Positions 22,880 through 32,395 of a stretch of 35,014 nt of DNA are shown here, in pieces. A program made the translations under genes and the position numbers. Numbering within the stretch: the stretch's first letter is position 1; every line of letters begins with the position of its first letter. Origin of the DNA: Acidobacteriota bacterium. GTDB taxonomy: Bacteria > Acidobacteriota > Polarisedimenticolia > J045. A model generated the notes under the pieces. The model saw only the letters and a program-made list of their open reading frames with translations. It ran no database searches and was not told the origin of the DNA. The stretch lies in contig RFHH01000015.1 of the NCBI GenBank assembly GCA_003696075.1, forward strand, positions 1 through 35,014. The letters are read 5' to 3'.

Positions 22880-24526
22880 TCACGTCAGCCGGTAGCGGGG
22901 CCCGTCGCCGCCCTCCGGCGGGGTCCAGTAGATCACGCCGTACGGGTCGGCGATGTCGCAGATCTTGCAATGGACACAGTTGGAGAAGTTGAGGTGGAGG
23001 CGCGGTCCTTCCCCGCCGCGGACGATCTCGTACACCCCCGCGGGGCAGAACTTCTCGCACGGATGGCCGTAGGTCTTTCCGCACTCCTCGACGCATAGAT
23101 CCGGCGCCACGACCACGAGGTGGGGCGGCTGGTTCTCCTCGTGCCGCGTTCCCGAGCGGTAGACGTCGGCCATCTTGTCGAACGTGAGGGATCCGTCGGG
23201 AGCGGGGACCTCGTCCTCTCGCGGGAATTCGGCGACCGGCCGCGTGAGCCTGTGGTCTTCCACCGCCGGGTACCTCTCCCGCAGCCCGCGTCCGCCGGTC
23301 ACCAGTTGCAGCGCCGTGTGCGCCAGGCCGTGCAGCAGGCCGCGCTGATACGGCTGGCGGAAGTTCCGGACGCGGTGCAGCTCGCGCCCGACCTCGCCGT
23401 CGCGGATCCTCCGGTCGTATGCCATCAGCCGTGACGCGCTCACGTCGTCCGCCGCGAGAGCGTCGAGCACGACCTCGGCGGCGGCGATTCCCGACTCGAT
23501 CGCCAGGTGGATCCCCTTGAGCCGCATGGCGTTCACGAGACCCGCCGAATCCCCGAGAAGGAGGGCTCCGTCCGTGGCGAGCTTCGGAAGCGACCAGTAG
23601 CCTCCCTCCGGGATCGCCTTGGCGGCGTAGGCCACCATCTCTCCACCCCGCAGCATCTCCGCCACGAAGGGGTGCCGTTTCAACTCCTGCAGCTTTTCGT
23701 GGACGTTCAGCCTCGGATCGGGAGAGTCGAGTCCCACGACCATCCCGATCGACAGGTGATCGTCTCCCATCTCGTAGATGAAGCCGCCGCCGAAGGTGTC
23801 CCGTGCCAGCGGCCAGCCGAGAGTGTGCCAGACGCGGCCGCCTCGAATCCGGCCCGCGGGGAGCTTCCAGACCTCTTTCGCCCCGCCGGCATAGATCATC
23901 GGGTTCCGGCCGTCCCGGAGATGGCGCTCGCGGATGAGGCGCTCGGCGAGCGTTCCCCGCACCCCCTCCGCGAGCAGCGTGACCTTCGCCCGGATGTCGT
24001 ATCCCGGTTCGTAGTTCCCCTTGGGTCTCCCCCTCTTGTCCAGCCCGCGGTCGCCGGTGCGGACCCCGACCACCCGGCCGTCCTCGACCAGGAGGGCAGC
24101 GGCGGCGAACCCGGCGAACAGGTCGATCTCGAGCTTTTCCGCCTCGGCTCCGAGCCACGCGACCAGGCGCTGCAGCGAAACGATCACGCCGCCGTGGTGG
24201 CGCATCGGCCCGGGGACGAACGGAAGCCGGAAGGCCCGCCGCTTCCCGAGGAACAGCATCGCTTCCTCTTCCACCGGACCCTCGACGGGCGCCCCGCGCT
24301 CCCGCCAGTCGGGGATCAGGGCGTCCAGCCCCCGCGGATCCATGACCGCCCCCGAGATCGAGTGCCCTCCGATCTCGGAGGCCTTTTCGAGAACCGCCAC
24401 CGAGGGCGGCTCGAGACCCCGCTCGCGGGCGGACCGCACCAGGTGGATCGCGGCGGCCAGGCCGGCCGGACCGGCCCCCACCACCACGACATCGACGTCC
24501 AGACGTTCCCGCTCGGCCTGTTCCAC
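22880..24526 (-). CDS. Electron transfer flavoprotein:quinone oxidoreductase (ETF-QO)
   Basis: This 548-residue protein is near the usual family length. The FAD-binding GAGPAG is at 17-22, followed by LEKASEIGGHSISGAVMDPRG, the family-specific FAD/quinone region, and LLGDSAGLVNAMRLKGIHLAIESG. The C-terminal [4Fe-4S] ferredoxin-like domain has Cys494 (FCPAGVYE) and Cys517, Cys520, Cys523 (NCVHCKICDI). It is a peripheral membrane enzyme that takes electrons from ETF, fed by acyl-CoA and related dehydrogenases, and reduces the quinone pool. The GTG start at 24526 is supported by GGGAGGAAG six bases upstream on its strand. No etfAB genes are in the window. A possible promoter TTGACG-18-CAACAT lies at 24575-24604 on the - strand. 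Confidence 0.94.
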   Translation of the reverse strand: MEQAERERLDVDVVVVGAGPAGLAAAIHLVRSARERGLEPPSVAVLEKASEIGGHSISGAVMDPRGLDALIPDWRERGAPVEGPVEEEAMLFLGKRRAFRLPFVPGPMRHHGGVIVSLQRLVAWLGAEAEKLEIDLFAGFAAAALLVEDGRVVGVRTGDRGLDKRGRPKGNYEPGYDIRAKVTLLAEGVRGTLAERLIRERHLRDGRNPMIYAGGAKEVWKLPAGRIRGGRVWHTLGWPLARDTFGGGFIYEMGDDHLSIGMVVGLDSPDPRLNVHEKLQELKRHPFVAEMLRGGEMVAYAAKAIPEGGYWSLPKLATDGALLLGDSAGLVNAMRLKGIHLAIESGIAAAEVVLDALAADDVSASRLMAYDRRIRDGEVGRELHRVRNFRQPYQRGLLHGLAHTALQLVTGGRGLRERYPAVEDHRLTRPVAEFPREDEVPAPDGSLTFDKMADVYRSGTRHEENQPPHLVVVAPDLCVEECGKTYGHPCEKFCPAGVYEIVRGGEGPRLHLNFSNCVHCKICDIADPYGVIYWTPPEGGDGPRYRLT

Positions 24527-24662
24527 GTGCTTCCTCCCGCCCGGACCGCGCCGGGACGCGCCCCGGGGCCGCCGATGTTGGACGCCCGGGGCCGCTCGCG
24601 TCAACGCCCGTTGCGCCGGGATGCCCCGGCGGCAAGAATGCCCTGTCTTCGAGGAGAGCCTC

Positions 24663-25541
24663 GTGCCGACGCCTTGCCGACCGCCGCGTTTCGCCGTTCT
24701 CCTCGCGGCCGGGGCGCTGATCGCCGGCGCTTGTGACGACCGGCCGGGCATCGCTCCGGAGATGCGCCGCGGCGCTCTCGCGGCCGTGCCGGGCTCGGTG
24801 TGCCCCGACCCCGTGACGGGCGAGGGACGCGTCACGATGGTCGCCCAGCTGTTCGCGTCCGACGGTTCGCCGGTCACCGAGGGCGAGGTCGTGTTCGAAG
24901 CCGACCGGGGGTTCCTCGAATCGTTCACCGACCCCGACCGGAGCGCGCCGCTGGGCCCGCTGAGCGAACCCCTCGACCAGCTCGGCCGCGCCCGCGTCAT
25001 CGTGCGGGCGCCGAGGACGCCCGGCGACGATGAGCTGCACGTCACCGCCCGCGCGGAACCCGACATCGTCGTCACCCGGGATGTTCCCTGGCCCGAGGCG
25101 CCCCGGCTCGCCTTCTCCGCGGTCCCCTTCTCGCCGACGGAAGGGCAGCTCGTCAGCCTCCACGCCACGCTGTCCTCGGTCTGCAACGTGGTCCGACTGA
25201 GGTTCGTGCTCGAGTTCGACCCCAGCGTGCTGGAGTTCTCGAGCGGCACGGCCGGCGACTCCATCCGCGCCGCGGGCACGACGCCGGGCACGGCGCCGGC
25301 GGCGCTCGATGCGTGGGAAACGGCCCCCGGCCGCGTCGTGGTGGACCTGCGCCAGACCGGTCCCGATCCGGTCGGTTCGGACCTGCCGGGCACCTACGTG
25401 ACGTTGCGGTTCAAGGCCCGCGCGGCGGGAAGCGCGCTTCTCCAGGTACCGAGCTACGCCGTCACGGCCGCCGACGGCCTGGATTACCCGGTCCGGGAGG
25501 TGTCGCTGCCTCCCCTGTCGGTGCAGGCGCCGCCGCCCTGA
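24663..25541 (+). CDS. Predicted lipoprotein with Ig-like and cohesin-type domains
   Basis: The protein has 292 residues. The N-terminus is a signal sequence (RFAVLLAAGALIAGAC) with a probable lipidated Cys24, though the lipobox AGAC is not ideal. Residues ~50-140 look like a bacterial Ig-like beta-sandwich (VTMVAQLFASDGSPVTEGEVVFEA). Residues ~148-285 resemble the cohesin fold (SPTEGQLVSLHATL, VVRLRFVLEFDPSVLEFSSG, LPGTYVTLRFKARAAGSALLQ). Cohesin-type domains occur in many non-cellulosomal surface proteins, so no dockerin system is implied. The GTG start follows GAGGAG (24651-24656) by six bases. Divergent from the ETF-QO gene. Function unknown; probably envelope-exposed. Confidence 0.75.
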   Translation: MPTPCRPPRFAVLLAAGALIAGACDDRPGIAPEMRRGALAAVPGSVCPDPVTGEGRVTMVAQLFASDGSPVTEGEVVFEADRGFLESFTDPDRSAPLGPLSEPLDQLGRARVIVRAPRTPGDDELHVTARAEPDIVVTRDVPWPEAPRLAFSAVPFSPTEGQLVSLHATLSSVCNVVRLRFVLEFDPSVLEFSSGTAGDSIRAAGTTPGTAPAALDAWETAPGRVVVDLRQTGPDPVGSDLPGTYVTLRFKARAAGSALLQVPSYAVTAADGLDYPVREVSLPPLSVQAPPP

Positions 25542-25611
25542 CCGTGGCATCATCGCCGGCGGGAGAGTGCGGCCGGTCGAGCGCGATGGGAGGCCGCGAG
25601 GATGATGGCCC

Positions 25612-26268
25612 ATGAGCCTCCGTCACCGAATCGACGTGATCCGTGTCGAGAGCGAGGAAGATCGGCGTCTCGGCGTCGAGGTGCTCCAAGCCACGTATGC
25701 CCGGGAGAAGAGGTGGGTCGACGATCCCGAGGAGCAGATTCCCCGCGAGGACCTCGGTCGTGACGACGTCTCTTGGTTCGTGGTGCGCGTCGATCGGCGC
25801 CCCGTCGGCATCCTCCGCGTGTTGTACGACCCGCCGCTGGACCTGTACCGGGAATACGATTTCGAGCTGACGGTGAACGGCCTCGACGTCGAGGACTTCG
25901 TCCGCACCAATCGCATCGCGGAGGTGGGCCGGTTCGCGGTGGTGCCGGAGTATCGAAGGTACGTCTCGGTGGTGGCGGCCTTGATGCGGGAAGCGAGCCG
26001 GGAAACGGTGGCCCGCGGATACACCCACTACATCACCGATGTCTTCGAAGACGATCCGCACAGCCCCTACCGGTTCCACACGCGCGTGATGGGTTTCGTT
26101 CCCGTAGCGACGCATCGCGAGGGCGAACTCCGCTCGCGAAGCCGGCGCATCACGCTCGTGCTCGACCTGAAGCAGGCCTACCGGCGGCTTCGCGCGTCCG
26201 GGGGGATGGTGTACCGCCTCCTCACGGAGGGCTGGGACGACCAGCTGCACCGGCTGATGTCCACCTGA
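25612..26268 (+). CDS. GNAT-fold protein resembling LuxI/FeeM-type N-acyl synthases
   Basis: The protein has 218 residues. The layout resembles autoinducer or N-acyl amino acid synthases: an N-terminal AREKRWVDDPEEQ segment, the strand WFVVRVDRRPVGILRVLYDP (55-74), and Glu104-Val-Gly-Arg107-Phe (AEVGRFAVVPEYRR) matching the E-x-x-R-F-x-V core. The acetyl-CoA pyrophosphate loop of ordinary GNATs (R/Q-x-x-G-x-G/A) is not intact (YRRYVSVVA), which fits acyl-ACP-using relatives better. No LuxR-type regulator is beside it. Substrate is therefore unresolved: N-acyl amino acid, N-acyl homoserine lactone or another acyl transfer. The start is the ATG at 25612, 70 bases after the lipoprotein. Its 3' end overlaps the convergent YdcF-like gene by about 91 bases. 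Confidence 0.62.
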   Translation: MSLRHRIDVIRVESEEDRRLGVEVLQATYAREKRWVDDPEEQIPREDLGRDDVSWFVVRVDRRPVGILRVLYDPPLDLYREYDFELTVNGLDVEDFVRTNRIAEVGRFAVVPEYRRYVSVVAALMREASRETVARGYTHYITDVFEDDPHSPYRFHTRVMGFVPVATHREGELRSRSRRITLVLDLKQAYRRLRASGGMVYRLLTEGWDDQLHRLMST

Positions 26269-27059
26269 GGCGCGCCCGTCCCCGCGCTCACCCACCCGCG
26301 CAGGCGGTAGTAGGCCAGGCCGATCAGCTCGTGCAAGGCAGCTCCGCTGCGCGCGAGTGCGGTGACGTCCGGAAGGAGATGCCCGGGCTTGAAACGGCCC
26401 CGCCGCGGCGGCGCCACCGGAACCGCCAGCGACAGGAAACCCTCGCGGGCCAGGCAGCCCCGTGCCCGAGCCATGTGCATGGCCGAGGTGACCACCGCGA
26501 CCCGCGAGAGGCCGCGGGCCCTGAGGATCCGCGCGACCTCCACCGCGTTGAGGTGCGTGTTCGCCGAGCGCGGTTCGACGACGATGCGGGTGGCGGGCAG
26601 CCCCAGCCGGCGCGCTTCCGCGGCCATCCGTCCCGCGGCGGTCTCCTCCGGGGGCCGCCCGGGAGCGCCCCCGCTGAAGATCACGAGCGCTGCCGGCCAC
26701 CGCCGGGACACGGCGAGGGCCCTGTGGAGGCGCCGGAGGCTGGACTCCGACAGGGGTGCGGTCGGCCCCGGATCTCCGAGGACGCCGCCGGCGAGGACGG
26801 CGATCGCCTCGGGAGCCATCTCGTCCTTCCACGGAGGATCGGGGGGCCAGCCCAGGCCGATCCCCGCCGCCGCCTCCTCGAGGTGGGAGGCGACGAGAGG
26901 GCTGGCGAACGCCGCGAGCAGCAGCCACGCGCCGAGCCCCGCCGCGGCGGCGGCGCGGGTACCGATCCGGGGGCTCCGCAGCGAGCCCGCCAGGGCGACG
27001 GCCGCCGCGGCCCCGAGGAGCCACGACCAGCCCAAGGGGGTCCCGAACAGCGTGTCCAT
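26178..27059 (-). CDS. YdcF/DUF218 (ElyC/SanA-like) membrane protein
   Basis: The protein has 293 residues. Two N-terminal hydrophobic helices (~12-27, ~38-55) are followed by the DUF218 domain (~84-255). Its conserved motifs are all visible: VLAGGV (88-93), FSGG (128-131), EPRSANTHLNA (162-172, the usual E-x-x-S-x-N-T-x-x-N-A) and TSAMHMARA (191-199). Family members ElyC and SanA affect envelope and peptidoglycan homeostasis in E. coli; a biochemical activity is not firmly established. The last ~35 residues have no domain character and are encoded opposite the end of the GNAT gene. Confidence 0.86.
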   Translation of the reverse strand: MDTLFGTPLGWSWLLGAAAAVALAGSLRSPRIGTRAAAAAGLGAWLLLAAFASPLVASHLEEAAAGIGLGWPPDPPWKDEMAPEAIAVLAGGVLGDPGPTAPLSESSLRRLHRALAVSRRWPAALVIFSGGAPGRPPEETAAGRMAAEARRLGLPATRIVVEPRSANTHLNAVEVARILRARGLSRVAVVTSAMHMARARGCLAREGFLSLAVPVAPPRRGRFKPGHLLPDVTALARSGAALHELIGLAYYRLRGWVSAGTGAPQVDISRCSWSSQPSVRRRYTIPPDARSRR

Positions 27060-27158
27060 GTTCCCGCAAGGGTAGCCCCGCCTCGCCGCCGCCGCCGGGC
27101 GCTGGACAGCGGCCGGGTGGCGGCCCTAGCTTCGCCGCGGGGGCCCGGAGGACGGCGC

Positions 27159-27476
27159 ATGGCGGATCTGGAGCGTCTCGTCCGCGAGTTCGACGACACC
27201 GGGGTCGAGTCGACCTTCTCCGTCGGATCCCGCACGTACCAGGTCTTTCTCTACCCGAGCCCGGGGCGTGATCGGCCTCGGGTGCGCTGGAACCTGTATC
27301 TGGTCGACCCCTCGGGCCGCTCCCCGGTGCGGGGCCTCGTTTTCGGTGTCGCCCCCGACGTGAGGGAGGCGATCGCCGACGTGGAGCGCGCGGCCGCGGA
27401 GCACGCCGCGACAGGAGAGATCGATCCGCTTCGCTCCCGCACGCGCACCTTCCGTCCGGGACCTCACGCACGCTGA
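27159..27476 (+). CDS. Hypothetical 105-residue protein
   Basis: I do not recognise a family. It is an acidic small alpha/beta-looking protein: an N-terminal helix (LERLVREFDDTG), two or three predicted strands (YQVFLYPSPG, WNLYLVDPSG, VRGLVFGVAPD) and a C-terminal helix (VREAIADVERAAAEHAAT). No signal peptide or TM segment. GGAGG (27147-27151) lies seven bases before the ATG, and TAGCTT (27127-27132) is a possible -10 element. Codon use matches neighbouring genes, supporting a real gene. Confidence 0.65.
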   Translation: MADLERLVREFDDTGVESTFSVGSRTYQVFLYPSPGRDRPRVRWNLYLVDPSGRSPVRGLVFGVAPDVREAIADVERAAAEHAATGEIDPLRSRTRTFRPGPHAR

Positions 27477-27590
27477 GCAGGTCGCGCGGGGCCTTTCCTG
27501 GTGGCCCGCCTCGATCCCGCACTATGATGTCGGGCCGTTGCCCGGTACTCGGCCAACCGGTCCGGTGCCGTGGCAAGGAGGAACGCGTTC

Positions 27591-27830
27591 ATGCCGGAGC
27601 CCAGGATCGCCGGCCGCCGCCCCGCCGTGCTCGAACTTCAGCCGGGAACCTATCACTGGTGCACGTGCGGGAAATCGGCCGGACAGCCCTTCTGCGACGG
27701 CTCGCACGCCGGGACCGAGTTCCGGCCCCTACGTTTCACGATCGAGGAGCCGCGGCGGGTAGCGCTTTGCCAGTGCAAGCGGACGCACGACGCGCCGTTC
27801 TGCGACGGCGCCCACTCAACGATTCCCTGA
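27591..27830 (+). CDS. Tandem CDGSH iron-sulfur domain protein
   Basis: This 79-residue protein carries two CDGSH motifs. The first is [16 protein letters not shown] and the second [16 protein letters not shown]. Each supplies the three-Cys-one-His ligand set of a redox-active [2Fe-2S] cluster. The arrangement resembles the single-chain double-CDGSH proteins (CISD3/MiNT class) rather than the dimeric mitoNEET type. Likely a soluble cytoplasmic electron- or cluster-transfer protein; the partner is unknown. The ATG at 27591 is preferred because AAGGAGG (27575-27581) lies nine bases upstream; an in-frame GTG at 27570 would start before that site. TATGAT (27523-27528) may be a -10. Its end overlaps the convergent uvrA end by about 15 bases. 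Confidence 0.88.
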   Translation: MPEPRIAGRRPAVLELQPGTYHWCTCGKSAGQPFCDGSHAGTEFRPLRFTIEEPRRVALCQCKRTHDAPFCDGAHSTIP

Positions 27831-30665
27831 GGCGCGGGCCTTTCTCGAAACGGCCGGCAGCACCCGCCGCAGGAAGCGTCCCGTGTGCGACTCCCGGTGG
27901 AGCGCCACCGCCTCCGGCGGCCCGCAGGCGACGATCCTCCCCCCCGCATCGCCGCCCTCGGGACCGAGATCGATGATCCAGTCGGCGCTCTTGATCACGT
28001 CGAGGTTGTGCTCGATGACCACGATCGTGTTGCCGTCGTCGCGCAGTTTCATCAGAACGTCGAGCAGCTTCCGCACGTCCTCGAAGTGCAGTCCGGTCGT
28101 CGGCTCGTCGAGGATATACAGGGTCCGGCCGGTCGCGCGGCGGGAGAGCTCCTTGGCGAGCTTCACCCGCTGCGCCTCGCCGCCCGAGAGCGTGGTCGCC
28201 TGCTGGCCCAGCCTGATGTAGCCGAGGCCGACGGCCTCGAGCGTCGCCAGCTTCCGTTCCACCTGGGGGACGTTGGCGAAGAACGAGCGGGCCTGTTCCA
28301 CCGTCATGTCGAGAACGTCGGCGATCGACTTTCCCCGCCAGAGGATTTCGAGCGTTTCGGGAGCGTAGCGCCGCCCGCCGCACTCCTCGCAGGTCACGAA
28401 CATATCGGGGAGGAAATGCATCTCGATCCTGACGACGCCGCAACCTTCGCAGGCCTCGCATCGGCCTCTCCGGACATTGAACGAGAAGCGTCCGGGCTTG
28501 TACCCGCGGGCGCGCGCCTCGGGCACGGCGGCGAACAGCTCCCGGATCGGTGCGAACACCCCGACGTAGGTGGCCGGATTGCTCCGCGGGGTCCGGCCGA
28601 TGGGGGACTGGTCGATGTCCACCACCTTGTCGAAGTACTCCAGGCCCTCGATGCGGTCGTGCTCGCCCGGGCGGTCGGTCACGAAGCCGAGATGGCGCCT
28701 CACTGCCGGGTAAAGCGTGTGGTTCACCAGCGTGGACTTGCCCGAACCGGAGACACCGGTGACGCAGGTGAACAGCCCGACCGGGAAACGCACGTCGATG
28801 CCGGCGAGGTTGTGCTGCCTCGCGCCCCTGACGACGAGCCACCGGCCGTCCGGCTTGACGCGTCGCGGTGGCACGGGAATCGAGCGCTTGCCGGAAAGGT
28901 AAAGGCCGGTCAGGGAGCGCGGGTTCTCCGCGATCTTGTCCGGCGGCCCCTCGGCGACCACCTCCCCGCCCTGCTCGCCCGCCCCGGGACCGAGATCGAT
29001 CACGTGATCGGCCGATCGGATCGTCTCCTCGTCGTGCTCGACCACGATCACCGTGTTGCCCAGATCCCTCATCGACCGCAGCGTGTCCAGAAGCCTTCTG
29101 TTGTCCCGCTGGTGCAATCCGATCGACGGCTCGTCGAGGACGTACAGCACGCCGGTGAGCCGCGAGCCGATCTGCGTGGCGAGCCGGATGCGCTGTCCCT
29201 CGCCACCCGAAAGGGTCGCCGCGGACCGGTCCAACGTCAGATAGCCCAGCCCGACGTTGTCGAGGAACCCGAGTCGCTCGTTGATCTCCTTCAGGATCAG
29301 CCGGGCGATCTTCCGCTCGCGCGGCGTCAGCTCGAGACTCTTGAAGAAGCGGCGCGCTTCCGCCACGGTCAGAGCCGTCACCTCGGCGATGTTCTTGCCC
29401 CCGACACGGACGGCGAGCGCTTCGGGCTTGAGCCGGGCCCCGCCGCAGGCCTGGCAGGGCGAGGTGGACATCAGCGCCTCCAGCTCCTCCCTCGTCGCTT
29501 CCGAGGCGGTCTCCCTGAGCTTTCGCTCCAGCCGCGGGATGAGGCCCTCGAACTCCCTCCGGAAGGTGTAGCGGCGCCGCTCGCTCCGGAAGACGAACTC
29601 GTATTCCTTGCCCTCGGAGCCGTACATGATCTCGCGGCGCACCTTGAGGGGGAGGCGCTTCCAAGGGGTCGTCGACGGCAGCCCGTGCGCGCGCAGGATG
29701 CGTCCGATCAGCTCGCGCAGGTACGCCGCCTCGTGACCCGACCAGAAGGCCAGGCCGCCGGAGAGCAGCGGGGCCTCGTCATCCACCACGAGGAGGTCGG
29801 GGTCGAACTCGCGGTGGACACCGAGGCCGCCGCACGTTCCGCACGCGCCGTAGGGCGCGTTGAACGAGAACGAGCGAGGGGCCAGCTCAGGGATCGACAC
29901 GCCGCAGTCCGGACAGGCGAAGTGCTCGGACAGGAGCATCTCCTCGCCGTCGCGCACGATCTTCACCAGGCCGTCCGCCCGCTTGAGGGCGGTCTCGACC
30001 GAGTCGGCGAGACGAGGGCGGACCCCCTCCGAAACCACCAGCCGGTCGACGACCGCCTCGATCGTGTGCGCCTTCTTCGGCTCGAGTTCCGGCGGGGAGT
30101 CGAGCTCGTAGAGCTCGCCGTCGATCCTGGCGCGCACGAATCCCTCGGCCGCCAGACGCCGGAGAACGTCCCGGTGCCGGCCCTTCCGCCCTCGCACCAC
30201 CGGGGCGAGCACCTGGAGGCGGGTCCCCGGGGGACTGGACATGAGTTGATCGACGATCTGCGATGCGCTCTGCCGGCTGATCGGCCGCCCGCAACGGGTG
30301 CAGTGAGGCCTGCCGACGCGGGCGAAGAGAAGCCGGAGGTAGTCGTAGATCTCGGTGACCGTCCCGACCGTCGAGCGCGGGTTGCGCGAAGTGGTCTTCT
30401 GCTCGATCGAAATCGCGGGCGAAAGCCCCTCGATCGACTCCACGTCCGGCTTCTGCATCTGCTCGAGGAACTGCCTCGCGTAGGCGGACAGCGACTCGAC
30501 GTATCGCCTCTGCCCCTCCGCGTAGATCGTGTCGAAGGCGAGGGACGACTTCCCCGATCCCGACACCCCGGTGATGACGACGAGGCGGTTGCGGGGGATC
30601 GTCACGTCGATCCCTTTGAGGTTGTGTTCCGCCGCACCCCTCACGACGATCGCATCGTTGGGCAT
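27816..30665 (-). CDS. uvrA: Excinuclease ABC subunit UvrA
   Basis: UvrA here has 949 residues, full length for the family, with two ABC ATPase modules. Walker A motifs are GVSGSGKSS (33-41) and GVSGSGKST (637-645); ABC signatures are LSGGEGQ (485-491) and LSGGEAQ (826-832); Walker B segments VLDEPSIGL and ILDEPTTGL follow. Zinc modules use Cys251/254/275/278 and Cys736/739/759/762. It scans DNA for bulky lesions and loads UvrB in nucleotide excision repair. Divergent from the downstream lipoprotein gene. Confidence 0.98.
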   Translation of the reverse strand: MPNDAIVVRGAAEHNLKGIDVTIPRNRLVVITGVSGSGKSSLAFDTIYAEGQRRYVESLSAYARQFLEQMQKPDVESIEGLSPAISIEQKTTSRNPRSTVGTVTEIYDYLRLLFARVGRPHCTRCGRPISRQSASQIVDQLMSSPPGTRLQVLAPVVRGRKGRHRDVLRRLAAEGFVRARIDGELYELDSPPELEPKKAHTIEAVVDRLVVSEGVRPRLADSVETALKRADGLVKIVRDGEEMLLSEHFACPDCGVSIPELAPRSFSFNAPYGACGTCGGLGVHREFDPDLLVVDDEAPLLSGGLAFWSGHEAAYLRELIGRILRAHGLPSTTPWKRLPLKVRREIMYGSEGKEYEFVFRSERRRYTFRREFEGLIPRLERKLRETASEATREELEALMSTSPCQACGGARLKPEALAVRVGGKNIAEVTALTVAEARRFFKSLELTPRERKIARLILKEINERLGFLDNVGLGYLTLDRSAATLSGGEGQRIRLATQIGSRLTGVLYVLDEPSIGLHQRDNRRLLDTLRSMRDLGNTVIVVEHDEETIRSADHVIDLGPGAGEQGGEVVAEGPPDKIAENPRSLTGLYLSGKRSIPVPPRRVKPDGRWLVVRGARQHNLAGIDVRFPVGLFTCVTGVSGSGKSTLVNHTLYPAVRRHLGFVTDRPGEHDRIEGLEYFDKVVDIDQSPIGRTPRSNPATYVGVFAPIRELFAAVPEARARGYKPGRFSFNVRRGRCEACEGCGVVRIEMHFLPDMFVTCEECGGRRYAPETLEILWRGKSIADVLDMTVEQARSFFANVPQVERKLATLEAVGLGYIRLGQQATTLSGGEAQRVKLAKELSRRATGRTLYILDEPTTGLHFEDVRKLLDVLMKLRDDGNTIVVIEHNLDVIKSADWIIDLGPEGGDAGGRIVACGPPEAVALHRESHTGRFLRRVLPAVSRKARASGNR

Positions 30666-30710
30666 GAAAACCCGCTCCCGTGGCGCCCGGCCGGGGCCGC
30701 GCGAATTTCC

Positions 30711-30740
30711 ATCCTACCAGCCGCCCCCAGCTCCCGGGAA
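30711..30740 (-). promoter_or_regulatory. Possible uvrA promoter
   Basis: On the - strand TTCCCG (30735-30740) and TAGGAT (30711-30716) are 18 bases apart, about 46 bases before the start codon. The -10 is plausible, the -35 weak. No SOS box was recognised. Confidence 0.3.
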
Positions 30741-30816
30741 CCCCGCGCACGGGCGCGCCGCCGGGGGTAGACTCGGGCCCCGCTCCGGACGCGGGAGCGC
30801 GGAGGACGCCGCCAGC

Positions 30817-31449
30817 ATGGGCCACGAACGACGCCGGAAGCCGCTGCCCGGCCTGCTCGCCGCGCTGGCGGCCGGGTGCGCCGCAGCCCCCCCGCCGGGG
30901 CCCTACGTGTGGCGGCCGGTCGGGACCGCCGCCGGGACGGTGTCGGTCAGTCGCCCAGGCGTCGACCTCGAGATCGAGCCGCTCACGGCCCCGGAGCGGG
31001 CGCTCTGGCTGCGCCGGACGCAGGGCCTCGACGAGGACCCGCTGGCGACACGCGGCGGCCGCTACCTGACGCTCCGCGTCCGGCTGCGCGCCACCGGGGA
31101 CCAGCCGGTCCATCTGGAAACGCAGAGCGCGATGCTGTGGGCCGAAGGCGCGCCCCCAGCCAAGCCGCTCGACTACACGCGCGCCTTCGAACTGCTCGAG
31201 GGACCCGATGCGGAACCTCCCGACAGCGACGACGTCGCCCGCCTGATGCGCGGGCTTCTCGACGGGCCTGTGGAGGTGGCTCCGGGAGAGGTGCGCGAGG
31301 GTCTGCTGGTCTTCCCGGAACCGCGCGCGGCGGGGGAGACGCTCGTCCTGGAGTTCCCCTTCCTACAGGTGGGCCCGGCGTCGCATCGCGTCCGGGTCGC
31401 TCTGGGGAAGATCCGCTTGCCGGAGAGGCCGGTTCCCGGAAACCGGTGA
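30817..31449 (+). CDS. Predicted lipoprotein of unknown function
   Basis: The protein has 210 residues. A basic N-terminus and short hydrophobic stretch end in a good lipobox (LAAGC, Cys near residue 21), so it is probably lipidated and periplasmic. The mature part is predicted beta-rich, with strands such as [20 protein letters not shown] and a final [11 protein letters not shown]; it reads like a single Ig-like or DUF-type beta-sandwich. I do not recognise a named family. GGAGGA (30801-30806) lies 10 bases before the ATG; TAGACT (30768-30773) is a possible -10. folD follows after 19 bases, so it may be the first gene of a lipoprotein-folD-coaE unit. Confidence 0.7.
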   Translation: MGHERRRKPLPGLLAALAAGCAAAPPPGPYVWRPVGTAAGTVSVSRPGVDLEIEPLTAPERALWLRRTQGLDEDPLATRGGRYLTLRVRLRATGDQPVHLETQSAMLWAEGAPPAKPLDYTRAFELLEGPDAEPPDSDDVARLMRGLLDGPVEVAPGEVREGLLVFPEPRAAGETLVLEFPFLQVGPASHRVRVALGKIRLPERPVPGNR

Positions 31450-31468
31450 GCATCGCGGAGGATCATCG

Positions 31469-32395
31469 GTGGCAGCACGGTTGCTCGACGGGAAGGAGCT
31501 GGCCCGGAAGATCCGGCGGGAGGTGAGCGCACGGGCGGCGGCGTTCGCCGCGCGGGCGGGGCGTCCTCCGGGGCTCGCGGTGGTCCTCGTCGGTGACGAT
31601 CCGGCCAGCGCGGTGTACGTGCGCAACAAGGAGCGGGCCGCCCGTCGCGCCGGTTTCCGCTCCGAAGTGGTGCGGTTGCCGGCCGACGTCGGCCGCGAGG
31701 ATCTCCTGTCGCGCGTGCGGGCCCTCGGCGAGTCCCCGGAGATCGACGGTCTGCTCGTCCAGCTGCCCCTGCCGGAGCATCTGGATCCCGCGGAGGTGCA
31801 GCGCGCCGTGCCACCCGCCAAGGACGTCGATGGCTTCCATCCCGAAAACGCGGGCCGCCTGCTGCTCGGTCAGCCGGGTGGGCTCGTCCCCTGCACGCCG
31901 CGGGGCGCCCTCGCGCTCATCGAGCTGGCGGGCGCGCGGCTGGAAGGGTCGCGGGCGGTGGTGGTGGGCCGGTCGAACATCGTGGGCAAGCCGCTGGCGC
32001 TGCTGCTTCTGGCGAGGCACGCCACGGTCACGCTCTGCCACTCCCGGACGCCGGACCTGGCGTCCGAGTGCCGCCGGGCGGACGTGCTCGTCTCGGCGGT
32101 GGGCCGACCGGGCCTGATCACCGCGGAGCACGTCAAGCCGGGGGCGGTGGTGATCGACGTGGGCATCAACCGCATCACCGATCCCGGACTCGCGTCGCGT
32201 CTGCTCGCCGGGCAACCGGACCGGCTCGCGCGTTTCGAGGAGACGGGAAGCGCGCTGGTCGGGGACGTGGACTTTCCCTCCGTGCGCGAGGTGGCGGGCG
32301 CGCTGACGCCCGTGCCGGGAGGCGTGGGACCTCTGACCGTGGCCATGTTGCTGGACAACACGCTGCTCGCCGCCGAAGCGGCCGCCCGCCGATGA
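31469..32395 (+). CDS. folD: Bifunctional methylenetetrahydrofolate dehydrogenase/methenyltetrahydrofolate cyclohydrolase
   Basis: This 308-residue FolD interconverts 5,10-methylene- and 10-formyl-tetrahydrofolate with NADP for one-carbon supply. Catalytic Tyr50 and Lys54 (YVRNK) are in the same positions as in E. coli FolD. Other signatures are [23 protein letters not shown], the dinucleotide loop [14 protein letters not shown] and C-terminal [16 protein letters not shown]. The GTG start follows GGAGGA (31457-31462). The stop overlaps the coaE start by four bases. Confidence 0.97.
   Translation: MAARLLDGKELARKIRREVSARAAAFAARAGRPPGLAVVLVGDDPASAVYVRNKERAARRAGFRSEVVRLPADVGREDLLSRVRALGESPEIDGLLVQLPLPEHLDPAEVQRAVPPAKDVDGFHPENAGRLLLGQPGGLVPCTPRGALALIELAGARLEGSRAVVVGRSNIVGKPLALLLLARHATVTLCHSRTPDLASECRRADVLVSAVGRPGLITAEHVKPGAVVIDVGINRITDPGLASRLLAGQPDRLARFEETGSALVGDVDFPSVREVAGALTPVPGGVGPLTVAMLLDNTLLAAEAAARR

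Noticed and set aside
27885-30770. Long open frame on the + strand opposite uvrA
   Set aside because: Antisense shadow of a highly conserved gene; no recognisable motif.
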